Below, in pieces: positions 1 to 6,840 of a stretch of DNA of 64,000 bases. The stretch covers positions 744,001 to 808,000 of the forward strand of contig NZ_JAINZO010000001.1 of assembly GCF_020179605.1 (NCBI RefSeq), read 5' to 3'. The notes under the pieces are model-generated. The model was given only the letters and a program-made list of their open reading frames with translations. It did no database searches and was not told where the DNA came from. The number at the start of each line of letters is the position of its first letter. The stretch's first letter is position 1. The position numbers were made by a program, and so were the translations under genes. Source of the DNA: Geomonas agri (lineage in GTDB: Bacteria; Desulfobacterota; Desulfuromonadia; Geobacterales; Geobacteraceae).

Positions 1-89
1 TCCGGGAAGGTCATGCTGATGTCGCGCACCGCATGGGTCTTGCCGAAGTGTATGTTGACTTGTTCCAGTTGTACCTTGTTGGTGTTCAT
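1..89 (-). CDS. pstB: Phosphate ABC transporter ATP-binding protein PstB (5' end only)
   Basis: Only the first 29 codons are inside the window. They read MNTNKVQLEQVNIHFGKTHA followed by VRDISMTFP, which matches the first strand of a PstB ATPase domain. The Walker motifs lie beyond the edge. An AGAGGAAA ribosome-binding site precedes the ATG. PstB would energise high-affinity phosphate import on the inner face of the cytoplasmic membrane with the PstA and PstC permeases encoded just upstream. The assignment rests on the short N-terminus plus the operon order pstC-pstA-pstB. Confidence 0.85.
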   Translation of the reverse strand, partial: MNTNKVQLEQVNIHFGKTHAVRDISMTFP

Positions 90-147
90 CTGTTTCCTCT
101 CGAATTCCGTTTGACGTTGAAGCCCGGGAACCTGTCGCACCCTGCGC

Positions 148-177
148 CTCAACCTTAACCTCAATCTTAATCTTGAC
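148..177. repeat. Imperfect hexanucleotide tandem repeat in the pstA-pstB gap
   Basis: Five consecutive 6-bp units on the plus strand follow the pattern C-T-Y-R-A-Y (CTCAAC, CTTAAC, CTCAAT, CTTAAT, CTTGAC). The array sits in the 95-bp gap between pstA and pstB, in the transcribed region. It has no recognisable function. It could be a slippage-prone spacer or a remnant of local duplication. Confidence 0.5.
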
Positions 178-184
178 CTGTCTT

Positions 185-1027
185 TTACCCTGCCTGCCTG
201 GTCCTGCCGAAGTAGCGGGCCGTGAGGCTCAGGGCGAACATGACCGTCACCAGCACCAGCGCGCCGGCCCAGGCAAGGCGGTGCCAGTCCTCGTAGGGGG
301 CGATGGCGAAGCTGAAGATCTGCAGCGGGAGCGCCGCCATCGGTTGCAGCACGTTCTTGCTCCAGAATTGGTTGCCGAGCGCGGTGAACAGGAGCGGCGC
401 GGTTTCGCCCGCGATCCTGGCCACGGCCAGAAGGATGCCGGTGAGCACGCCGGACAGTGCGCTGCGCAGGGTGACCTTGAGGCTGGTGCGCCAGAAGGGG
501 ACGCCGAGGGCCAGCGATGCCTCCCGTAGCGAACCCGGGACCATCTTCAACTGCTCCTCGGTGGTGCGTAGCACGATCGGGATCATGATCATGGCTAGCG
601 CCACCGATCCGGCCAGGCCGGAGAAGCCCTTCATGGGTACCACGAGCAGCGTGTAGGCGACCATGCCGGTGATGATGGACGGGGTCCCCGAAAGGACGTC
701 GGCGGCGAAACGGATCACGGTGGAGACCCTGGAGCCGCCAAACTCGGACAGGTAGATGGCCCCGAGTATGCCGATGGGAAGCCCGATCAGCGAGGCGCCG
801 GCGATCATGATGGCCGAGCCGAACATGCCGTTGGCCATCCCCCCTCCCGGTTCACCTGTCGGCGCGGGCACATGGGTAAAGAAGTCGAGTGAGAGCGAAC
901 TCAGCCCCATTTTCAGGATGTGGAAGAAGATGAGCCCCAGCGGAATCAATACGGCCAGAGTGCAGACCAGCATGAGCCCGCTCATCAGGTGGTTCTTCAG
1001 TTTGCGGTAGGTAACGCTCTGCATCAT
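185..1027 (-). CDS. pstA: Phosphate ABC transporter permease PstA
   Basis: This 280-residue polytopic inner-membrane protein has the usual PstA length. It starts with a cytoplasmic N-terminus and a long first membrane segment (LMLVCTLAVLIPLGLIFFHI). The permease EAA-type loop reads REASLALGVPFWRTSLKVTL near residue 170, where the PstB ATPase would dock. The start ATG overlaps the pstC stop by 4 bp, so the two permeases are translationally coupled. With PstC it forms the phosphate channel. Expression should depend on the Pho box upstream of pstC. Confidence 0.95.
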   Translation of the reverse strand: MMQSVTYRKLKNHLMSGLMLVCTLAVLIPLGLIFFHILKMGLSSLSLDFFTHVPAPTGEPGGGMANGMFGSAIMIAGASLIGLPIGILGAIYLSEFGGSRVSTVIRFAADVLSGTPSIITGMVAYTLLVVPMKGFSGLAGSVALAMIMIPIVLRTTEEQLKMVPGSLREASLALGVPFWRTSLKVTLRSALSGVLTGILLAVARIAGETAPLLFTALGNQFWSKNVLQPMAALPLQIFSFAIAPYEDWHRLAWAGALVLVTVMFALSLTARYFGRTRQAG

Positions 1028-2028
1028 GCCACGCCTCCCTTGGCGCTTCTGGACACGCTCCAGATCAAAAGCCGCGCCAGGGCATTCACGATCAGGGTGA
1101 CCACCATGAGGATCAGACCGATCTCCATGAGCGCGGAGGCGTGCAGCTTGGAAGTGGTTTCGGCGAACTCGTTGGCGATCACGCTGGGCATGGTGTAGGC
1201 GGGTGACAGCAGCGAGAGTGATATGTTGGGCGCGTTGCCGATTACCATGGTGACGGCCATGGTCTCGCCGATGGCACGTCCCAGGCCGAGGATGGCGGCT
1301 CCCAGTATCCCGGATTTGCCGTAGGGGAGGATGGCGACCCTGATGGTCTCCCAGCGCGTCGCACCCAGGGCGATGGCGGCCTCCTTCTGGCTCTGCGGCA
1401 CTGCCAACAGCACTTCACGGGTGATGGAGGTGATAATGGGCACCACCATGATCATCAGGATGAAGATGGCGGCCAGCATGCTGACACCGTAGGGTGCCCC
1501 GTCAAAGAACGGGAGGAAGCCGAAGTGCTCTATCAGGTACGGTTGGACCGTGCTCTGCAGCCAGGGCGCCATCACCAGCACGCCCCAAAGGCCGTAGATG
1601 ACCGAGGGGATGGCGGCCAACAGTTCCACCAGCGGCGCCACCAGGGAGCCGAGGCGCCCTGGGGCGATCTCGGTGATGAAGAGCGCGGCGCCGATACTCA
1701 GCGGGGTAGCGAGCAGCAAGGCCAGCACCGAGGAGACCACCGAACCGTACAGGTAGGGGAGGGCGCCGAAATGTCCCTGCACCGCGTCCCATTCCTTCGA
1801 CTTCACGAAGTTCCAGCCGAACTCCTTGATGGCCGGCAGACTCTCGCCTGCCATTTCGTAAAGCATGAGCGCCAGAATGGCAAGGATGCTGAAGGCGAAA
1901 ATGGTGGTCAGGTAACGGAAGACGGCATCTCCACCCAGTTTCCTGGCCAGGGCCGGTTCGGTTCTCTTGCTTGCCGCGGCTGAGCCGTCCGTCTCATGTG
2001 TGCAGCAGGAACGCATCTCTAACTCCAC
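1024..2028 (-). CDS. pstC: Phosphate ABC transporter permease PstC
   Basis: This 334-residue membrane protein is somewhat longer than typical PstC because of a hydrophilic N-terminal stretch of about 30 residues before the first membrane segment. The EAA loop KEAAIALGATRWETIRVAIL and the conserved GLGRAIGETMAV segment identify the phosphate-type binding-protein-dependent permease family. It is the first gene of the visible pst operon. No pstS gene is present between it and the Pho box, so the phosphate-binding protein must be encoded elsewhere. Upstream start codons were not favoured because GGAGG-like sequence lies close to this ATG. Confidence 0.95.
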   Translation of the reverse strand: MELEMRSCCTHETDGSAAASKRTEPALARKLGGDAVFRYLTTIFAFSILAILALMLYEMAGESLPAIKEFGWNFVKSKEWDAVQGHFGALPYLYGSVVSSVLALLLATPLSIGAALFITEIAPGRLGSLVAPLVELLAAIPSVIYGLWGVLVMAPWLQSTVQPYLIEHFGFLPFFDGAPYGVSMLAAIFILMIMVVPIITSITREVLLAVPQSQKEAAIALGATRWETIRVAILPYGKSGILGAAILGLGRAIGETMAVTMVIGNAPNISLSLLSPAYTMPSVIANEFAETTSKLHASALMEIGLILMVVTLIVNALARLLIWSVSRSAKGGVA

Positions 2029-2105
2029 GTAACTTCCTCCAAGGGGTGGTCGCCCGTATCTACTGAGGGACCGCTTCTGATACGCTCACAGCTTGAACCA
2101 TGGAT

Positions 2106-2123
2106 GTTACAGCTTCGTTACAG
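2106..2123 (-). promoter_or_regulatory. Pho box (PhoB/PhoP-type operator) of the pst operon
   Basis: On the minus strand the site reads CTGTAAC-GAAG-CTGTAAC, two identical 7-bp direct repeats spaced 11 bp apart. This is exactly the geometry of the Pho box (CTGTCAT-N4-CTGTCAT). It lies 78 bp upstream of the pstC start. A third related heptamer (CTGTGAG, 2085-2091) and a fourth (CTGTTCA, 2140-2146) flank it, each one base out of phase. The site predicts induction of pstCAB under phosphate limitation. Confidence 0.85.
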
Positions 2124-2267
2124 TTGGCCGAAATGTTGATGAACAGCTGTTTCGCTGGGGCTTGCAGCAGGGGCACGAAAGGTTTGGAAAGGATGGTTGG
2201 AACAGGAAGGATCGCTCAAAACGATGGGGCTGGTGGAGTATATCTGCTGCGCTGCCGCTGATAAACA

Positions 2268-2295
2268 AAAAGGCCCTGATCTCTCAGGGCCTTTT
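2268..2295 (-). terminator. Rho-independent terminator of tRNA-Arg
   Basis: A perfect 12-bp stem (AAAAGGCCCTGA / TCAGGGCCTTTT) with a 4-nt loop is followed on the minus strand by TTTTTGTTTAT. It lies 29 nt past the 3' end of the tRNA gene. The structure is symmetric enough to work on the plus strand too, but no plus-strand gene ends here. Confidence 0.8.
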
Positions 2296-2324
2296 GTCTA
2301 GACTGCTATGTCTGTAATTTAAGC

Positions 2325-2401
2325 TGGTGGGCGAGATGGGATTCGAACCCATGACCCCTGGCTTCGGAGGCCAGTACTCTATCCAACTGAGCTACCCGCC
2401 C
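2325..2401 (-). tRNA. tRNA-Arg (anticodon CCG)
   Basis: The 77-nt cloverleaf includes an encoded CCA end. The acceptor stem pairs GGGCGGG with CTCGCCC (one G-U), the D arm carries GTAGCTCAGTTGGATAGAG, and the T arm contains GGTTCGAATCC. The anticodon stem CTGGC/GCCAG holds the loop CTCCGAA, giving anticodon CCG, which reads the CGG arginine codon. A terminator follows immediately. Confidence 0.97.
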
Positions 2402-2414
2402 GGGAAAGAACTCA

Positions 2415-2443
2415 TTACTACACTATTTTGAGAACCAACTCAA
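2415..2443 (-). promoter_or_regulatory. Candidate promoter of tRNA-Arg
   Basis: On the minus strand TTGAGT is separated by 17 bp from TAGTAA. This would place the transcription start a few bases before the tRNA 5' end. The -35 is a good match, the -10 only partial. Confidence 0.35.
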
Positions 2444-2460
2444 GATGAAACTTTAAAAAA

Positions 2461-3159
2461 TCACTTCGGGATGGAGCCGTACACCGGTACAGTGATTTCT
2501 TTCTTCTGCGGAAGACTGGTGCTGATATGCAGGTACCCGCTCAGGATCTTCGCCTCCGGCTTGGCCAGCACGGAGATCTCGATCACGCCGCTCTCCCCTG
2601 GTTTCAGTTCCGCTTTTTTGATCGTCGGCCTGATCAGCAGCGAAGAGGAGGTGACGGTTACATTCAAAAGCTTTATCGTCACGCTACTGTTATTGGCGAT
2701 GTTGACCTTGGCCTGAGTAGCACTGCTGCTGCTCACGGCGCCAAGGCTTACCTGCCGCGGTGATACCTGCAACTGCTCGAGCACCGTACCTTCAATGGTA
2801 AAGGTGTAAACAGGGCTTTTGCCGGCATTGCTGGTAAGGGTCACGGTCTTCGTGACCTTCCCGGAAAACGAACCTGAATCGAATGTGACCTCTATTTCGG
2901 CGCTTTTGCCGGGGGGGACCACCGATGTGGAGGGCTTGGCGGCAGTACAGCCACAGGATGCGTCCAGTTTCTTGATCTGCAGGGGAGCATCGCCGTTGTT
3001 TTTGATCGTGAAGGTATGCTGGACTTTCTTCCCCTGGGCTACGCTGCCGAAGTTGAAACTGCCCCGTTCGACGGCTAGCTCCGGTGCGGCCTGGACGATG
3101 GTGGCGCTGCACAGAGTGACCAATAAGAATAAAAGGTATACAAGGCGGAGGTGTCTCAT
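2461..3159 (-). CDS. Secreted DUF1573 domain protein
   Basis: The 232-residue product starts with a classic Sec signal peptide (MRHLRLVYLLFLLVTLCSA, cleavage near VQA-AP). It continues with a DUF1573 domain, an immunoglobulin-like ASH/Hydin fold, with the hallmark FNFGSVAQGKKVQHTFTIKN and DASCGCTAAKPS around residues 35-80. A second beta-rich domain fills the C-terminal half. The protein should be periplasmic or surface exposed. Members of this family lack an assigned biochemical role. It ends only 60 bp before the tRNA gene on the same strand. An AGAGGAT ribosome-binding site precedes the ATG. Confidence 0.85.
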   Translation of the reverse strand: MRHLRLVYLLFLLVTLCSATIVQAAPELAVERGSFNFGSVAQGKKVQHTFTIKNNGDAPLQIKKLDASCGCTAAKPSTSVVPPGKSAEIEVTFDSGSFSGKVTKTVTLTSNAGKSPVYTFTIEGTVLEQLQVSPRQVSLGAVSSSSATQAKVNIANNSSVTIKLLNVTVTSSSLLIRPTIKKAELKPGESGVIEISVLAKPEAKILSGYLHISTSLPQKKEITVPVYGSIPK

Positions 3160-3237
3160 GGTGATCCTCTTATATTATCGCTGGGATGCGGCACACCGGC
3201 TATTTATACCACAAAGGCGTCGGGGCGACCAGAATCA

Positions 3238-3266
3238 TTGACACTATAATTTGCTTCTGTTATAGG
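3238..3266 (+). promoter_or_regulatory. Sigma-70-type promoter of the zinc-ribbon gene
   Basis: TTGACA is separated by 17 bp from TATAGG, with an extended -10 TG at the correct distance. It lies about 50 bp before the start codon of the downstream gene, which has a CCGGAGGGG ribosome-binding site. Confidence 0.7.
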
Positions 3267-3315
3267 AAACCGTTGAGAAAATTAATGGAAGATCCAAAAC
3301 AATCCGGAGGGGTCG

Positions 3316-5346
3316 ATGATTCTCCAATGCGACCAGTGCAATACGAAGTTCAGGCTGGACGATTCCAAGCTGAAGCCGGGCGGTGTCAAGGTCCGCTGCT
3401 CGAAGTGCCGGCACGTCTTTGTGGCCGGTGCCGAGCAGAAGGCGGAAGAGTCGGACTTCGACGCCCTTTTGTCCGGACTGGGGGCGCAGGCCCCGGCACA
3501 GGCCGAACCACAACAGGTTGCCGCTCAGGCCGGCAAGGAAACGCCCCCCGAATTCGGTGCTGAAGCGTCCCAGCCGGAGCAGGACGACCTTGCCGGTTTC
3601 AGCTTCGAGCCCGAAGCAGCAGCACCCGTGACCGCTGCCACCCCGACAGCCACCGAAGCTGCCGGCGCAGGGGATATTGATTTCGGTGACATTAACGTTG
3701 AGACCGGTATGCCCGCCGGGAAGGAGGCTCCGGCCGCCCCTGCGGACAGCGGGTTTGACGAGTTCGAGTTCAGCGAGGAGCCGGTGGCAAGCGCCCCGAA
3801 GGCTCCGGCCGCGGCAGGGGCTGATTTCGATTTCGGGGAATTTTCCTTCGACGAGTCCCCTGCGGCCAAAGAGGAACCGGCGCCGGCAGCCGCAGAGCCC
3901 GCACTGGATTTCGGCGAACTCTCCTTCGATGAGCCTGCCCCGGCAGCCAATAAGGAGGAGGCCGCTCCGGCAGCAACGGATACGCTAGAGTTCGGCGAAT
4001 TTTCTTTCGAGGAAACCGCGTCTGCGCCCAAGCAGGAGGCAACTGCCTCCGCCGAGCCTGCGGCTGACGCCTTCGACTTCGGCGAGTTCTCCTTTGAGGA
4101 GAACTCTGCCGGGTCCGAGCCTTCTCCCCCGGAAGCGCCTGCCGCCGCAGTGGATTACGGCGAGTTGTCTTTTGACGAGGCACCTGCAGCCGCCAAGGAG
4201 GAAGTCGCACCTGCCGCGGAATCATCGGAGTTCGGGGACTTCTCCTTCGATGAGCCGGCTGCTGCTCCTGCGGAAGAGCCTGCCACTGCGGCTGGCGCAG
4301 ATTCTTTTGACTTCGGCGATTTCTCGTTCGAGGAACCGGCGCTTTCCGCCCAGGAAGAGCCTGCCGGACCGGAGGCGGGGACCTTCTCCTTCGAAGACAC
4401 CCTGGCAGAAGCGCCCAGCGAGGGTGCTGTGGAAAGCTCGGCTGTTGACAATGCAGCTGCTCAAGGGGAGGAAGCTGCCCCGGCCAAGGACGAAGATTTC
4501 AGCTTCGGTGATTTCTCCTTTTCCGACACGCCCAAGGCCGAACCCGAGAGCGAACGTTCTGTTCCTGTGGCAGTTGCCGCTGCGGGATTGGCAGGCGCTG
4601 TGGCTGCAGCCGCTGCCACAGGCGACAAAGAGGTAGCAGCCGTGTCTGGCGCAACCGCCGAAGCGAAGCCGGCCGCCAAGTCCTCTCTCGACTTTAGTTT
4701 TGGTGATAAGTCATTTGCTGCTGCCGTTCCGGAAGAAGGGTTCGAAGAGGAACTGCCGCCGCTGTCTATCTCCTCCAGGCGCAAGGGTCGTTCCGTGCTT
4801 ACCATCGCCATTGTCGCCATCTGCGTGGTCGTGGTACTGGCCCTGAGCGGCGCCGGGCTGTATCTGCTGCAAAAAGGCCCCGAGGCGATGAAGAAGCTGG
4901 ACCAGTACGGCATAGGTTTTGTCGCCAAGTGGTTCGGTATGGAGGTCCCGGAGGAGGGGCGCATCACGATCAAGAACGCCCTGGCTTCCTTCCACCAGAA
5001 CAAGGAGGCCGGTGAACTCTTCGTGGTTAACGGCGAGGTGGTCAATTCTTACCGCAAGGCGCGCGCCTCGATCCAGATCAAGGTGAGCATCTTCGACAAG
5101 GCAGGCAAGGTGCTGCTGCAAAAGACCGCCTACTGCGGTAATCGCCTTTCGTCCGAGCAGTTGGGCACGCTCCCCATGGCCAAGATCGAGTCCATCATGA
5201 ACAACCAGTTTGGTGACTCGCTCTCCAATCTCGGCGTCAAGCCGGACCAGTCCATCGGCTTCGTGGTGGCCATCGCCAACGTGCCCAAGGAGGCTGCCGA
5301 TTTCGGCGTCGAGGTGGTCGGTTCCACGGTGGCCTCTGGGCAGTAG
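3316..5346 (+). CDS. MJ0042-type zinc-ribbon / DUF3426 membrane protein with acidic repeats
   Basis: This is a 676-residue protein. The N-terminus has a zinc ribbon with two CxxC pairs (CDQCNTKF and CSKCRHVF, residues 5-35) typical of the MJ0042 family. It is followed by about 430 residues of Ala/Pro/Glu-rich, highly acidic sequence carrying repeated FDFGEFSFEE-like blocks. One membrane segment (about residues 494-516) and a C-terminal DUF3426 domain follow. The order zinc ribbon - linker - membrane helix - DUF3426 is known in Geobacter and other proteobacteria, but the function is unknown. The zinc ribbon and repeats would be cytoplasmic, and DUF3426 periplasmic. A terminator follows directly. 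Confidence 0.8.
   Translation: MILQCDQCNTKFRLDDSKLKPGGVKVRCSKCRHVFVAGAEQKAEESDFDALLSGLGAQAPAQAEPQQVAAQAGKETPPEFGAEASQPEQDDLAGFSFEPEAAAPVTAATPTATEAAGAGDIDFGDINVETGMPAGKEAPAAPADSGFDEFEFSEEPVASAPKAPAAAGADFDFGEFSFDESPAAKEEPAPAAAEPALDFGELSFDEPAPAANKEEAAPAATDTLEFGEFSFEETASAPKQEATASAEPAADAFDFGEFSFEENSAGSEPSPPEAPAAAVDYGELSFDEAPAAAKEEVAPAAESSEFGDFSFDEPAAAPAEEPATAAGADSFDFGDFSFEEPALSAQEEPAGPEAGTFSFEDTLAEAPSEGAVESSAVDNAAAQGEEAAPAKDEDFSFGDFSFSDTPKAEPESERSVPVAVAAAGLAGAVAAAAATGDKEVAAVSGATAEAKPAAKSSLDFSFGDKSFAAAVPEEGFEEELPPLSISSRRKGRSVLTIAIVAICVVVVLALSGAGLYLLQKGPEAMKKLDQYGIGFVAKWFGMEVPEEGRITIKNALASFHQNKEAGELFVVNGEVVNSYRKARASIQIKVSIFDKAGKVLLQKTAYCGNRLSSEQLGTLPMAKIESIMNNQFGDSLSNLGVKPDQSIGFVVAIANVPKEAADFGVEVVGSTVASGQ
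3750..4720 (+). repeat. Acidic F-x-F-G-[ED]-F-S-F-[DE]-E repeat array
   Basis: About eleven degenerate copies of a ten-residue block recur every 30-45 residues: for example FDFGEFSFDE, LDFGELSFDE, LEFGEFSFEE, FDFGDFSFEE and DFSFGDFSFSD. They are separated by Ala/Pro/Glu linkers. At the DNA level the blocks are only partly conserved. Such regularly spaced aromatic-acidic motifs in a disordered linker look like multivalent docking sites, but no partner is known. Confidence 0.75.
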
Positions 5347-5371
5347 GGAAAACAATCTACCAGCGATAATA

Positions 5372-5399
5372 AAAAAGGCCGGCATTTGCCGGCCTTTTT
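5372..5399. terminator. Bidirectional terminator between convergent genes
   Basis: A 12-bp stem (AAAAAGGCCGGC / GCCGGCCTTTTT) with a 4-nt loop has A/T runs on both sides. It serves the zinc-ribbon gene on the plus strand and can serve the amidase gene arriving from the right, although 150 bp separate it from that stop codon. The stretch 5400-5548 holds nothing else recognisable. Confidence 0.8.
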
Positions 5400-5548
5400 G
5401 CATTTTGCTATATCCCCCAGATCTCGTCTGCACAAGGTTCATACGGGATATCTGGGGTCGCTACCTGCTGTCACGAAGCCGCAACACAAGAACTAGCGTC
5501 CTCCTTTGTGAAGGGAGACAGAGTGGATTTGCTGTCGGTACTAGGTGC

Positions 5549-6814
5549 TCACGCCTTATTGATGCTAGTGATGTACCCCTTGATCCCGGCTAGGATGCCG
5601 TCCGCTGTGAGAGCCTGGTAGTGCGGATCCTTGAGCTTTTGCTCGTCCCTTTCATTGCTTAAAAACGCGGTCTCCACCAGGATGCTGGGCATGGTGGCGC
5701 CTACCAGGACGTAGAAGGGACCCTGTTTTACCCCCAGGTTCTTCACGGTCGGGTAGCCGGTCTGCGCCTTCTTGTAAAGCGCCTTTTGCACCTCGTCGGC
5801 CAGGTGGGCCGAGTCGTTCAGCTTGTAGTTGGCCATCAGGTCGAACAGAATGGCCTGCAGGGTGCTGACTTTTTCCAGCGAAGTCCCGTTCTCCTTGGCG
5901 GCCAACTGTGCCACTTTCTCGGTCTTGGCAAGGTTCAGGTAGTAGGTCTCGATGCCGTTGGCGTTGCGGTTCAGCGAGGCGTTGGCGTGGATGGAGACGA
6001 AGAGGTCGGCTCCCACCTTGTTGGCGATGGCGGTGCGCTCCTGCAACTCGATGAAGACGTCGGTGGAACGGGTCATGACGACGTCGACGCCCAATTCCTC
6101 CCTTACCTTCTGCGCCAGGTCCAGGCCGATCTGGAGCACGATGTCTTTCTCCCTGGTCCCCGACGGGCTCACCGCGCCGGGGTCGTGACCGCCGTGCCCC
6201 GGGTCGATCACGATCCTGCGGATCCGTCCCGGCTTGAATTTCGCCTGTTTCCCTTTCTCCACTGCTTTGGGCTTCTCGGGCGGATTGACCCTTTCCACGC
6301 TCTTGGGCTCGGCAGGGGCGCTCTCGATCACCTCTTTGGAGGCGGAGATTTCCTGCCTGCGATCGCCCTTTACGTCCACGATGACGCGGTACGGCTCGGA
6401 AAAGGTGAAGACCTTGTATTCCTTGATGCTGTCCAGGTCGAGCACCACCCGCACCGTGGAGGCCGCGAACTGGGCGATGCGCACGCTCTTCAACAGGCCG
6501 TCACCGATGGTGAGATCCTTGACGCCAGGGTTGAGATGGGTCCCCTGCAGGTCGAGGTAGAGCCGGTTGGGGAGTTTGTGGTGCTCGAAGCGCACCTCCT
6601 GGTCCAGCGTGATGGAAACCCTGGTGTAATACGGGGTGGACCAGTGCTTCAAATCGGTGACCGGGACCAGGGGCGCGCCGGGGGCGGCTTGAGCGGAGCC
6701 ATTCCAAAGCGGCGCGAGCAGCAACGAGCCCTGCGCCGCTACGGTCCGGCAGGCGAGCCAGCGGCAGTAGGGTGCGGCAAGCCCCAGGTATTTAACGAAT
6801 TCCCTGCGCTTCAT
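5549..6814 (-). CDS. N-acetylmuramoyl-L-alanine amidase (AMIN + Amidase_3)
   Basis: This 421-residue cell-wall hydrolase cuts the bond between N-acetylmuramic acid and the stem peptide during septum splitting. The N-terminus KRREFVKYLGLAA is a twin-arginine signal, as in AmiA and AmiC. An AMIN domain (about 55-150) targets it to the division site. The Amidase_3 catalytic domain (about 200-415) shows the zinc ligands His207 in IDPGHGGHDPGA, Glu222 in GTREKD and His276 in VSIHANAS. It lies 27 bp downstream of mutS on the same strand, so it is probably cotranscribed. The Pro/Lys-rich linker (165-195) separates the domains. Confidence 0.93.
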   Translation of the reverse strand: MKRREFVKYLGLAAPYCRWLACRTVAAQGSLLLAPLWNGSAQAAPGAPLVPVTDLKHWSTPYYTRVSITLDQEVRFEHHKLPNRLYLDLQGTHLNPGVKDLTIGDGLLKSVRIAQFAASTVRVVLDLDSIKEYKVFTFSEPYRVIVDVKGDRRQEISASKEVIESAPAEPKSVERVNPPEKPKAVEKGKQAKFKPGRIRRIVIDPGHGGHDPGAVSPSGTREKDIVLQIGLDLAQKVREELGVDVVMTRSTDVFIELQERTAIANKVGADLFVSIHANASLNRNANGIETYYLNLAKTEKVAQLAAKENGTSLEKVSTLQAILFDLMANYKLNDSAHLADEVQKALYKKAQTGYPTVKNLGVKQGPFYVLVGATMPSILVETAFLSNERDEQKLKDPHYQALTADGILAGIKGYITSINKA

Positions 6815-6840
6815 GCGCCTAGACCTCTCGACTGTGCCAT

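Noticed and set aside
2093-2317. 74-residue open frame on the plus strand
   Set aside because: It covers the Pho box and reads through the tRNA terminator; there is no ribosome-binding site or domain.
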